Shown piece after piece: positions 1-10,869 of a stretch of 64,000 bases of DNA. The notes under the pieces were generated by a model that made no database searches, was not told the origin of the DNA, and saw only the letters and a list, made by a program, of their open reading frames with translations. Position 1 is the stretch's first letter. Each line of letters begins with the position of its first letter. Position numbers and translations under genes: made by a program. This DNA comes from Datisca glomerata (taxonomy: Eukaryota; Streptophyta; Magnoliopsida; Cucurbitales; Datiscaceae), in NCBI GenBank assembly GCA_003255025.1, contig QANY01008651.1:806001-870000 (forward strand), written 5' to 3'.

Positions 1-706
1 AAATTTTAATTATTTTGAAATCGCTCTTGAGTTGATACCATGAAAAAAATATTTTATGTGGTGACAATTTAAAATAATAGCTTTTTGATTATGTCTCAAC
101 CAGTTCAATCCAATTCAACATTTAATATCAGACTGTGACCAGTCACAATCACAGATATCATCAATCAAATTGACATGGATTACAAGTCTAGTATCGTAGT
201 AAGGGATGGTGTTCAAGATGTGATCATAATATAATCATCACTTCCTAATCAGTTCTCAATTTCACATATATCTTTATGTTTAACAAATAAGCAAATTAAA
301 ACTTTATAGCTCCAACTAGATCTATTCCAAGCAAGTGAAATAACATGACTCGAACGAGCCTTACGCCTTTGATTTTTACATCTTGAGAATAGACATAATA
401 TCAACGAAGATATCATAAATTAGCAAATAACAATGATGATCATCAGATAAATTTTACATTATTAGTCAAATATATAGATTAATAAGATAGTTGTTGAATA
501 AAAAAGTCAATCTTGAAATAATTAAAAAAAATAACAGAATCCTACTAACTCAATGAAATAAGAGACTCCAAGATTCTCACATTCTCAACATGTTGTTTAA
601 ACATTATGGGCCTTAAACCTTTGGTTAAGGAATTTGCTAACATTGACTCTGTCTTAGTGTATCACATTGCCTCATTTTTCTACCAAAAAATAGAACTTGA
701 ACACTT
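1..706 (-). mobile_element. Copia-type element 3' end: RNase H tail plus LTR-like stretch
   Basis: Read on the minus strand, positions about 705 to 545 encode a decayed Copia RNase H C-terminus with the pattern MLANSLTKGLRP, followed by FKQHVENV and a stop at 547-545. This corresponds to the usual end of Copia pol (consensus form ADPLTKGL...FKEHV). The next roughly 500 bases down to position 41 look like an LTR: they end in CA and are directly followed by TGGTATCAACTCAAGAGC (40 to 23), which resembles an initiator tRNA-Met primer-binding site. The RNase H frame is cut at about 706 by the Gypsy LTR. Family assignment rests on motif recognition only. Confidence 0.5.
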
Positions 707-2854
707 TGTTGCAACGTGTCTGCGACACGGAACGACGATTGAAATATCATTTTGAAAAAAAAAATAGAGTCCCCACCAATCAGTTTAGGACGTGATTGGT
801 CACCCAATTTAAAAAAACATTTAGTCTACAAAAATTCTAAGGTGGTTCGGGAGTCATTTTGTGTGGGGAAGGATGGTACTAGCACCCCAAAATACCAATT
901 ATTAAAATGGTTATCAAATTCAATCAAACACTATCCAAATTATATTTAAACGAAATAAATAAATAAAAGTGAAATAAATTTATTTTTGAATGTCTCATTA
1001 GGTATGTTTTGTATCATAAAATGAATAAAAATAAATGACTTTTAATGGGTGGTACAAAGATCATTGAAAAGTTATCCTTTTTATTTTTTATTTTTTTAAA
1101 AATCAAATCATTATTGAAGTTATTCTCGGTATCTGAAAAATAACTCTTCACCTCAATAGTTTTGAGATGGTATCCCAAAAATTTTAAAGTCAGTCATAGA
1201 AATTTTTAAAGGAAAACCAAATAAAGGAATCAACAAAATTTAAATCTAATTGTTGAGGTTGTAATATATACATGTATATATGTTAACTCTAATGATAAGA
1301 GAATGAGACAAGAATCATATAATAAGCATGATAATATACCAATGATACATAAATAAATAAAAAATAAGAAAACAACAACTATTAAAAAGAAAGAGTAAAA
1401 AAAGGAAAAGTCAAAAAAGGATGAAAAATGATGACAATTTTGAAGAAAATGTAAAAAGTTGAAAAATAATATATAGAACATGAAAAGAAAAGGCATGAAA
1501 AAGATGTGAAATGAAGCAAATATAAAATAAACATATATTAAAAAGGAAAAAATTTAAAATGAAACCAAAAGAAAATGAAAAAAATGATAATTGGGGTGGG
1601 GGGACAAAGCTCCGGCTACAACAACCGCAACTTTGTCTTAAAAGGGGGTTGCAAACCCTCTATTCTACTGAGGGTTGTAGCAACCATCTGTCCTAAACCC
1701 TAAACCCTCTATTAGTTGCTCCAAACATATATTCCTCTCCACTCCATTTTTTTAATAATATAATACAATAATGGCATTATAAATAAATCAAGATTAAATC
1801 CTTTATGTACAAATAAATTTGATATATGTAAATGTTTAACTTCATAAAATAGTGTATATATATATATATATATATATATAATTGATATAAGTATATCAGT
1901 TTTTATTACATAGTCTACTAATTACTATTATATTTTTTTTCTTCAATCATTGCTATTCAAATAGCAAGAAAATGATAATGAACGGTAACTAGTTCAACCG
2001 AGTGTTACTAAAAAATGATAAGATAAAAAAAATCAACTAGTGAGAATATTTTATGAATGAAAAATTACCATAGGAGATTTATTATTTTTTTTGCATACAA
2101 TGTACACTTTCAACACATTCAATGGTTTATTCACATTAAGTTGATTTGCATGCCCTTAAAACGTTCTATCCTCATCCTCATTTAATGTTGATGATAAAGT
2201 ATGTCTCATTCATAAGTTTTTAAAGAAAAAAATCATCAATAAATTTAAATAAAACTCAAGATTAAGAATGAAAAATACACAAATACTTCTACTTTTACTT
2301 ATGAAAAGTAAAAATATACACTACATGAGCATAAATGAGAAATGATGAAGAACAATGAACAATATATCTTTTAGTTAAGGTGTAAGAAATTTAAATAACC
2401 TTAAGAAAAAGAATGAAAGAAGATGAATAATAATATATTATATTCTTCCTCTCCTATCACTCTCTCTCTTTAAGAAAATCTCTTCTATTTCTCACTTTCT
2501 CTCTCTAAAAGTACCTCTTCTCATTCTCTCTCCAACAGACTTATTCTCTTTCTCTCTCCAAAAGATTTACCCTTTAAGTGAATATCTCCTCCCTATTTAT
2601 AGGTAAAGTTAGAGCTTTTCTTTTTTACTTTTAGTCCTTATGCTCCTTTTTTAGTCATTGGATTCTTTTTCTTGTGTTTTAGTCATTGGGTTATTTTTCT
2701 ATTTTAGACATTGGGCTTTATATAGTTTTAGACTAGTATAAGGGTATATATTTTTAGACTAGTATATGGGTATATAGTTTTAGACTAGTATATGGGTCAA
2801 TAAACAAAGTGTGTGTATTCAAAGTATTGGACCGGATAAAATACGATATCTACA
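707..2854 (-). repeat. Gypsy LTR copy A (full length)
   Basis: A stretch of about 2.15 kb that begins TGTTGCAACGTG and ends TATCTACA on the plus strand. It is collinear with 13932-16086. The first 250 bases contain the block around 'gcgacgcgga...cggcgattg' and 'agcacccca', which I associate with LTRs of Tat/Ogre-like Gypsy elements. A (TA)n run lies near 1857-1880, and a GGGTTGCAAACCCT-like dyad near 1645-1690. Its left flank is a Copia fragment rather than Gypsy internal sequence, so copy A may be a solo LTR or part of a rearranged tandem. Confidence 0.7.
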
Positions 2855-3040
2855 CACTTGATTACTTGAAGATTATCAAATTGCTTATACATAAGCCTTA
2901 AAGTCTTGGTGCGCTGTAGATATTTCATGACCTTCTTGGATGCAATTCAAGAACATTTACCATAAAATAAATACAGTTCTTGCATAATTCATATAAGTTC
3001 CTAAATCATCTAGATCAAGAGAAGGAAGAATCTCAGCTTT
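2855..3040 (-). other. Shared coding-like flank, copy 1
   Basis: About 150-185 bases between LTR copies A and B, clearly homologous to 16087-16240 beside LTR copy C. Read on the minus strand both copies contain a protein-like run close to LPSLDLDDLGTYM, followed by similar residues and then stops. It is not part of the LTR as judged by the TATCTACA terminus of copy B. It may be a duplicated piece of a host gene or of another element. I do not recognise the protein. Confidence 0.5.
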
Positions 3041-4265
3041 AATAATAAGGAAATGAGACAAGAATCACATTATAAGCATGATAATATGCCAATGATACAT
3101 AAATAAATAAGAAATGATAAAACAACAATTATAAAGAAGAATGAGTAAAAAAGGGAAAAGTTAAAAAAGATGAAAAAATGTGATAAATTTGAAAAGTTGA
3201 AAAAGAATATATAGAACATGTAAATAAAATTCATGAAAGAGATGTGAAATGAAGTAAATATAAAATAAACATATATTAAAAAATAAATAAAAATAGAGTG
3301 GGGGACAAAACTGCCGCAGAATAGCAACAACTTTGTCTTGACATGGGGTTGCATAATATAATACAATTATGGCATTATATATAAATTAAGATTAAATATT
3401 TTACGTACAAATAAATTTGATCTATGTAAATGTTTAATTTCATAAACTAGTATATATATATAATTGATATAAATATATCATTTCTTACTATATAGACAAT
3501 AGTTACCATTATTTTCCTTTCTTCAATCATTGCTATTCAAATAGAAAAGAAAGATTACGGACGGTAACAGGTTCAATCGGGTGTCACAAAAAAATGCGAA
3601 GATATAAAAAAATTAACTAGTGAGAATATTAAAAAAGATTCAAAGCTTTAATATTTTTATAATCTTTATCCATATAGATGATTAACTCTCTACATGGTTT
3701 TTTATGTTTTTTTTATGTAAAAGAAATTATCATAGGAGATTTTTTTACATACAATGTATATTTTCAACACATTAAAGGGTTGATTCACATTGAGCTGATT
3801 TGCACACCCTAAAAATATTTTATCATCATCCTCATCTCATTTTTAAGCTTTTGAAGGAAACAAAATTATCAATGTATTGAAATAAAACTCAAGATTAAGA
3901 GTAAAAGAAAATAGACAAATACTTCTAATTTTACTTATGTAAAGGAAAAATTATACACTAAATGAGTATCAATGAGAAAAGATAAAGAACAATGAACAAT
4001 ATATCTTTTAGCTAAGGTGCAAGAAATTTAAACTATCTTAAAAAAAGAATGAAAGAAGATGAATAATAATAGATGGCAAAGTTAGGACTTCCACTTTTGC
4101 TTTTAGTCTTTATGCTCCATTTTTTATTTTTTTAGTCCTTGGACACTTTTTTTTATTTTTTAATCCTTAGATTATTTTTTTATTTTAGACATTGAGTTTT
4201 ATTTAGTCTTAGAATAGTATATGTGCCAATAAACAAATAGTTTATATTCAAATATTGTATCTACA
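3041..4265 (-). repeat. Gypsy LTR copy B (3'-truncated, adjoins internal region)
   Basis: About 1.2 kb homologous to 1290-2854 and 14495-16086 but lacking roughly the first 580 bases of the plus-strand LTR. It ends TATCTACA at 4265. The sequence to its right, read on the minus strand, is purine-rich (AAGTTTAGAAGAAATAAC and AAATAGGG), as expected of a polypurine tract just before a 3' LTR. Copy B is therefore the most likely 3' LTR of the minus-strand Gypsy element. Confidence 0.65.
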
Positions 4266-4407
4266 ACTACCCTATTTTGTTATTTCTTCTAAACTTAAAA
4301 TGTGTACAAAGGCGTAGATAAGTATTTTGATCAATATGAGAAAAGACTATATAGATAAGGGGAATAGAAGCCTCGACAATTTAGGCTCTATGAAATGACA
4401 TAAATGT

Positions 4408-5035
4408 GAAACTGGTCTGGATAGACACAGGTTCCGACCTCAACTCGATATGGGTTCGATTTAACCGAACATAATTGAAAAGAAACGGGCATGGATAGAC
4501 ACGGGTTTCGACCTCAACTCAATTCAGTTTCTATTTAATCAAATATAAAGAAACAGATCTGGATAGATACAGGCTTCAGCCTCGACTCGTTTCGGGTTCG
4601 ATTTAACCGAAGATAAAGAAATGGACTTGAATAGACACAAGCTTCGATCTCGACTCAATTCGAGTTCGATTTAGTCAAAGATAAAGAAACGGACCTGAAT
4701 GGACACAGACTTCAATCTCGACTCAATTCGGGTTTGATTTAAGTAAGGAACGAACCTGGATAGATACAGGTTTCGACCTCAATTTATTTTGGCTTCGATT
4801 TAACCAAAGATAATGAAACGGACCTGGATAGACACATGCTTCAACCTCGAATCAATACGGTTTCAATTAAAACGAAGATGTTTGAATAGAAAATAGACTT
4901 AGATAGCATAGGTTTTGACCTCGACTCAATTCGGGTTAGATTTATCCAAGATATTTGAAAAGATAAAGGACTTAGATAGACACAAGCTTCGACCTTGACT
5001 TAATTCGAGTTCGATTTAACCGAATAAATTGAAAT
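4408..5035. repeat. Nine-unit ~68-bp tandem repeat
   Basis: Nine degenerate units start near 4408, 4482, 4550, 4618, 4686, 4747, 4815, 4887 and 4959. Each contains a core like 'gaaacggacctggatagac', then 'gcttcgacctcgactcaa' and 'ttcgggttcgatttaacc'. Most spacings are 68 bases. The array lies between the integrase and the 3' LTR of the Gypsy element, a position where tandem arrays are known in plant Tat/Ogre elements. Confidence 0.85.
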
Positions 5036-5919
5036 GATGTTTTATTATACTTATACAAGCTCCATATGGTAGCAAGAACTGGACTAATGCATGCTCTAAA
5101 TGTTGGAAAGTCGTGTTTGGATTTCAAAAGAATATCCTTAAATGATTTATGCACTTGAATTGTATCAAAACAAGCAATTTGGTAAATATCTATGCATTGT
5201 AATTCTTGAATATAAATGTAAAGTGGTGATTTTGAATGCATACATGCTATGCGTGATTGTGATCATTTCTAAGAAACTTATTTAATTATTTTTGAAAGTT
5301 TACTAATGTGGCCATATCCACCACCCTTCTAAACAATCGTTTGGCCTAGGATCAAGGATTCACAATAACGTATCAAGCACATTTTCAAGAAAATTATGCA
5401 TCCTCATTCATTGGTTTATGCCCTAGTATTCAGGTTCATGACGACGGTGAAGGGAAATGAATAATTTTTCCATATTTACTTCTTTTCTACACATCTAATT
5501 GTGTAAATCTCCAATCGTGTTTCAGCTTTCACCGGCACATACTGACTTTCTTATGGTAACTTTCATATTTCACCTCACACTCAGATTTCCCTTTTCAGTT
5601 TCTTTCCTTTTCTCTTTCTCTTTTTTTCAATCAATTAGCTTTTACCAAACTAAATATGTGCTTCTAACTTATTTCAAGAGTAATTTATGATATTTTCTAT
5701 CTGCACTAGAATTAAGCGGAATAAGAAATAACAGAAATAATCGGAAGGAAAAGTATATATGTTTGTCAACTGAAAAAAAGCTCTTCATTGATGATGAATG
5801 AAAAATGTTTAGACATTTGAGAAAATTATGGAATAAGAATGTTTTCAGTATTTGAGACAACTCTTTTTGAAAACACTTCTTTTTTGCCCAACTTCTCATT
5901 TTCCTTACTTAGAGCAGTC
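5036..5919. other. Gypsy spacer, no gene recognised
   Basis: AT-rich sequence between the tandem array and the end of the integrase region. Short open frames exist on both strands, but none resembles a protein I know. It is probably 3' untranslated sequence of the Gypsy element. Confidence 0.5.
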
Positions 5920-6940
5920 AAACAAAGTACATCTTGACTGCATCTGAATTAAATGCATACGATAAATTGTCTCCATTCATGTTTGCTAGAATGAGAGCTC
6001 CTCCTGAAAAGGCCTTCATGACTATGAAAGGTCCTTCATAATTTGGGGTCATTTCTCACAGTAATTTTTTTGATATGAGAGTATCTTTTTTAACACCAAA
6101 TCTCCTTCTCGAAAACATCAGGGACGTAACCTTTTGTCATATTCTTGCATTATTTTTCTTTGATATAATTGTCCCCTACATAATACATTCAATCTTTTTT
6201 CCTTGAGGAAATTCAATTACTCACATCATGTTTGTACACACTATGCTTCTTCTAATTTTTTCTCCATTAAGACTCTGATGGAGGAAATTTCAATCTCGAT
6301 TGGAAGGACCACTTCCATACCGTATATCAAAGAGAATGAGGTTGCCCTAACTGGATTTCAGACTGATGTGTGGTACCCATGTAGTGCGAAAGGGAGCATC
6401 TCATGTCAATTCTTATGAAACTTCATCATCTTCTCTATGATCTTTTTTATGTTCTTATTGACTGCTTCCACTGCTCTGTTCATCTTCGAACGATAAGAAG
6501 ATGAATTATGATGCTTAATTTTAAATTGTTCACATAATTCTTTCATTATCTAGTTGTTTAAATTTTTCATGTTATTTGTGATTATCCTTTCAGGTAGACC
6601 ACAATCACAAATAACAACCATACTTTTGGTTACAGTCGAATAAGAACTCACATCCACCCATTTGATAAAGTAATCTACAGAGACCAAAATGAAATGGTGC
6701 CCATTTGAGACTTTTGGTGTGATAGGACCAATGGCGTCCAAACCCCACATAGAGAACGGACAAGGCGTAACCATGACATGTAAAGGGGATGCTGATAATT
6801 TTATCCGTAGCAATTTGACATTTATGGCATTTATTGGCGTACTTGATGCAATCAGATTCTAGAGTCAACCAATAATATCTTGCACCCAATATTTGTTTAA
6901 CCACCATATGACCATTATCATGGACTCCACAAAATTCCAT
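5920..6940 (-). pseudogene. Gypsy integrase remnant
   Basis: Minus-strand reading. At 6940-6790 there is an HHCC-type zinc-binding segment (residues around CIKYANKCHKC). At 6790-6550 there is the start of the catalytic core, with LDAIGPI (first catalytic Asp) and VSVDYFIKWV. The overlap of two open frames near 6790-6810 shows a frameshift. A C-terminal piece at about 6050-5920 reads GPFIVMKAFSGGALIL, then NMNGD, as in integrase tails of this group. Integrase inserts the cDNA into chromosomes; here stops and shifts make it non-functional. Confidence 0.75.
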
Positions 6941-7169
6941 GAACTTCTTCTATGATTCGATTTACTTCCCCTGTATCAACACATCTTAAAAGTACCATAT
7001 CATAGTTTCTTTTGTTGAGTATTTCTCCATTCAAAACAAAACACATAGATAACCTTCTAATAGTGTGTTTATCATTCTCAGAAGCTTTGGGTGGATATTT
7101 TCCATTCTTTATATACTACGTGATATGGTCTTGTGTCTGGCTCTTCTTCAATGCTCATATAGGGAGGAG

Positions 7170-8760
7170 GAAATCTTGCTTCTCAATTTTAATGGGTTGA
7201 ACTTCTTCCTTAAAGTCTGCAGCAAATATAGACGTTAGACTTGCTAGTGCATCTGCCATTTTATTATTCTACCTAGGTACATGGTCAAATGAGATCATTT
7301 CAAAAGTTTGGCTTAACTTGTTTACATGTATGTTATAAGTAATAAACTTGGAGTCTCTAGCTTCTCATTCCCCATTTAGTTGTCATATCACCGATAATAT
7401 ATCTTCGTACACTCGAAGTATTCTTATTTTGATTTCACGAGCCGCTTGAATTCCCATGGAAGATGCTTCGTATTTTGCCACAATGTTTGTACAATCAAAG
7501 CATAGTTTTACCGTGAACGGAAAAAACTTTCCCTCAGGAGATATGATGATTACCTCATTCCATGTCCTACATCATTAGATGCGACATCAAACTGCATTAT
7601 CCATAATTCAGGGTCCATAGATTCTTCTTCATTTCTTAATATGACTGAGTTGTTCTCATCAGGGAAATCAAGCTTCATAGGCTCATAATCTTGCAGTGAT
7701 TGACTTTTCAAAGATATATTTGATTGGGTCTATCTTTGAAATTAATTAGGTGGTGTAGTATAACATATACTATCTAAGTTGATAAGAAACCCATGCTAAT
7801 GTACAACAAGTTTTCTCCAACATCAAATAATTAGCCTCATAATTATTGAACATTTTACTTAAATAGTATATTATGTGTTCCTTCTTCCCAGAGGTGTCAT
7901 GACCAAGTACAAAATCCATGGATTTTTCTGTTACTGTGCGATATAAAATGAGTGATCGCTCTGGAGTTGGAGGAATAAGTATAGATGGATTTTGTAAGTA
8001 CTGCTTGATCTTCTCAAAATAAGTTTGGCAATCATCATTCCATCATTCTATACCACTTTTGTGGAGGAATTTAAAGATAGGTTCACAAGTCGTAGTTAGC
8101 TGTGAGATGAACCGGGCTATGTAATTTAATCTCCCTAAGAGCCCTCTAACTTGTTTTTGAGTTCGAGGTGGTCACATATCAATGGTGGCTTGAACCTTGT
8201 CGGGTTCAACTTTTATTCCTTCCTTACTCACGACAAAGTCAAATAATTTCCCTAAAGATACTGCAAATGTATACTTTGTCGGGTTAAGTTTAACTGGAAC
8301 TTTCTCAACCGTTCAAATAGTTTTCGTAGAGTGATAGTGTGATCTTCCCTTTGATGAGATTTGACGATCATATCATCAACATACAATTAAAATTTATTTA
8401 TGCATCATATCATGAAACAGTGTTACCATTGCCCATTGATAAGTCACTCATGCATTCTTTAGACTAAATGACATAACCTTAGAATAAAATGTACCCCATA
8501 ACGTTATAAAAGTGGTATGTTCACGATCCTCGGGAGCCATTTGATTTGGTTATGCTCTAAAAAACCATCCATGAAAGAGAATGTTGAATGTCCAGCAGTG
8601 TTGACTAAGACATCGATGTGGGGTAATGAAAAAATTATCCTTGGGGCTTACCCAATTTGAGTCTCTATGATCGATGCACATTCTTACTTTCCCATTTTTC
8701 TTTGGTACTAGAACTATGTTAGCAACCAATTCAGGGTATTTTGATACTTCCAGAAAACAT
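7170..8760 (-). pseudogene. Gypsy reverse transcriptase and RNase H remnant
   Basis: Minus-strand reading from about 8760 gives KYPELVANIVLVPKKNGK, then VRMCIDHRDSN and FSLPHIDVLVN, which are the conserved N-terminal motifs of Gypsy reverse transcriptase. The catalytic YVDD region falls near 8375 but is damaged. RNase H follows, with a recognisable tail near 7300-7170 reading NNKMADALASLTSIFAADF, broken by a stop just before it. In-frame stops throughout indicate an old pseudogene. Confidence 0.75.
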
Positions 8761-8799
8761 GCATCTACTTGTTTTTAACTTCTTCTTTGATATGTACCA

Positions 8800-10258
8800 G
8801 CATGCTTGGTTTCATTTTCTATAACTTTTGGCATATTGGTTTACTTTCGAGCATAAGTAGCAAATGATGGACCATAATATCAGTGTTTAGACCCGGAATA
8901 ACTTGGCAATACCATGCAAAGATGTCCATATACTCCTCGAGTAAGTCAATTAATTGTTGGTGGTTATCGCTTGTCATAGAAGTGCTGATTTGGACTTATT
9001 TTATCTCTCAATCTAATCCCAAACTTATCACCACCGTTAACTCTTCATAAGGTTGAGTTATTTTATCATACTCTTCTATCATTCTTAACATTTCTAGAGA
9101 TCGTTCAAAATTATCTTCATGACTTTCGTCTGACACTACGCTAAGAATGAGATTGTCAAAGTTATTGCTTATGCTCTTGTTTTCAAAATCACCATTCTCA
9201 AACCTGAGTTAGATTATTGGATTAAAGGAATGAAGGAGAAGAAAATAAAAATCCATAAGTATGAACAACAATTTAGAAAGGGTAAAAATTAGACAGGGAG
9301 AAGGGAAAATAGTGAAAGGAAATAAAACAAGTTTTTAGACTTTCATTCAAAGAAATGACATGAAACAAATGAAAAGGTAGTCCCATAACAACGAAATTCC
9401 TAAGATATTGGGAAGAATCATTAGAATTTTGACATTAACACATTACTCTTGAAAATCCCCAAAAAACAGTGGTAGCTCGATGACATCTTCATTATTACGC
9501 TCATGATCTAGATCGTATCAAGAAACCAAGTCTTTTGTACTTGCACTTGATGATTTTCCTAAGATAACAGATATTGAAAGCTGCGCTACAGCATCTTCAA
9601 GGTCGTATTGCTTTACCTTAGTCGGTTCTTCGAATGAAATTCCTCCACTTCTGATGGATTTAGAAATATGGGGTATGATTGCCATTTTCATATCTAATTC
9701 CGTATTTTTTAGCGTAGCAATTCTCTTTTCCTTCTTTTGAGCTTCCACTCTCCTTCTATTAGCCTTGGTTGGTCTATATCCAAGCCTAAACCTTTGTTCA
9801 TTCTTCTCTCATTCGATTAACTTATTCATTCCTTGATGCTCACTCCCTAGTCCTTTGCCTGGCTTGTATCCCCCTTTTATCGTCAGTTTTTCCATCATCT
9901 GAGATGATCTTGATACGTTTGGCATTGGAGCGAGTTTCTCATTAGCAATAAATGTGGTGTATGTAATTTCAAATGATCAAAATGAGTACTCCAATACTTC
10001 TTCTGCTGCCTCATCATATGGTATTGTGGGTGGCTTGGATACTAGTAAGTCTTCTTCCCCATATATACAAATGAGTTTATGATACACTATAAATTCCAGC
10101 TTCTAAGGTGAGAAATATGGTATTACTCCAACAGCGTGAATACACAGTTAACCCAAAAGAAAATTGTATTCTGGAGTTATGTCCATCACTTAAAAAACAT
10201 TATCGAATAGACATGGTCCGATTCGAATTGGTATCTCTATGTCTCTGATTACTTCTTT
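8800..10258 (-). pseudogene. Gypsy protease-RT linker region
   Basis: This stretch lies between the protease and reverse transcriptase on the minus strand. An open piece at 9748-9518 (76 residues, rich in Lys and Ser) probably belongs to the pol polyprotein linker, but I see no diagnostic motif in it. The rest is broken by stops. Confidence 0.4.
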
Positions 10259-10558
10259 TCAAGTATCGTTAAATGCTCTTACTATCATTATAATTGGCCA
10301 CATATGCGTTGCGTCCACAAGGAGCTTTACTAGTGTAGATCTTTCCATTACATTTATTGGCGAATCGTTATCAATCAATACTTTTGCAATAACATAATCC
10401 TTACACTTCACCGATATATGTAGAGCCTTGGTGTGTCCAGTACCCTCGACAGGGATTTCATCATCTGTGAAAGTGATAAAATTTATTGCAGTAATATTTC
10501 CTACAATTTCACTCAACTTCTCCATCGCAGTGTCATGACAGTCATATGCTTGATTCAA
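10259..10558 (-). pseudogene. Gypsy aspartic protease domain
   Basis: An open segment of 99 codons on the minus strand. Around residues 60-75 it reads VLIDNDSPINVM, which aligns with the active-site region of plant Tat-type proteases (usual form V-L-x-D-N-G-S-S-x-N-V-M). The Gly after the catalytic Asp-Asn is replaced by Asp here, so activity is doubtful. In an intact element this domain would cut Gag and Pol from the polyprotein. Confidence 0.7.
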
Positions 10559-10869
10559 AACCTTTAATAATGCTTGGCGATGTGGTTCAAAATTAAGAAA
10601 AAGTGATAGTAAAGATATGCGAGCAAGTAGGAGATTAAGTTGTTATATCACTTTATACTCGCTTTGCTTGACGAGCTTTAAAAATTCACATACTTCTTCA
10701 TCAAACATTTATCTTTCTTTCTCTATACCCTTCATTATGTCTAGGTCTATCACTTGTCCACTATACATCTATCATTGGAACTCATGACCATTGTCGCCTT
10801 CTTTGGCTTTCCTTTTCATATGCCTTTCAAACTCATGGATTTATTCATTTTTAAAACATCTAGCATGTA

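Noticed and set aside
1230..1496. Minus-strand hydrophobic open frames in the Gypsy LTRs (also 3070-3366 and 14533-14730)
   Set aside because: They are the same LTR stretch in three copies with differing ends and frames; Phe/Leu-rich translation of A-rich LTR DNA, not a conserved gene.
1690..1715. CCCTAAACCCTAAACCCT resembling the plant telomere repeat
   Set aside because: Only about two copies, inside an LTR, and the partner LTR has a mutated version; it is chance similarity within the LTR.
4408..5035. CRISPR-like regular spacing
   Set aside because: The 68-base units have no unique spacers between constant repeats; this is a degenerate tandem repeat in a plant retrotransposon.
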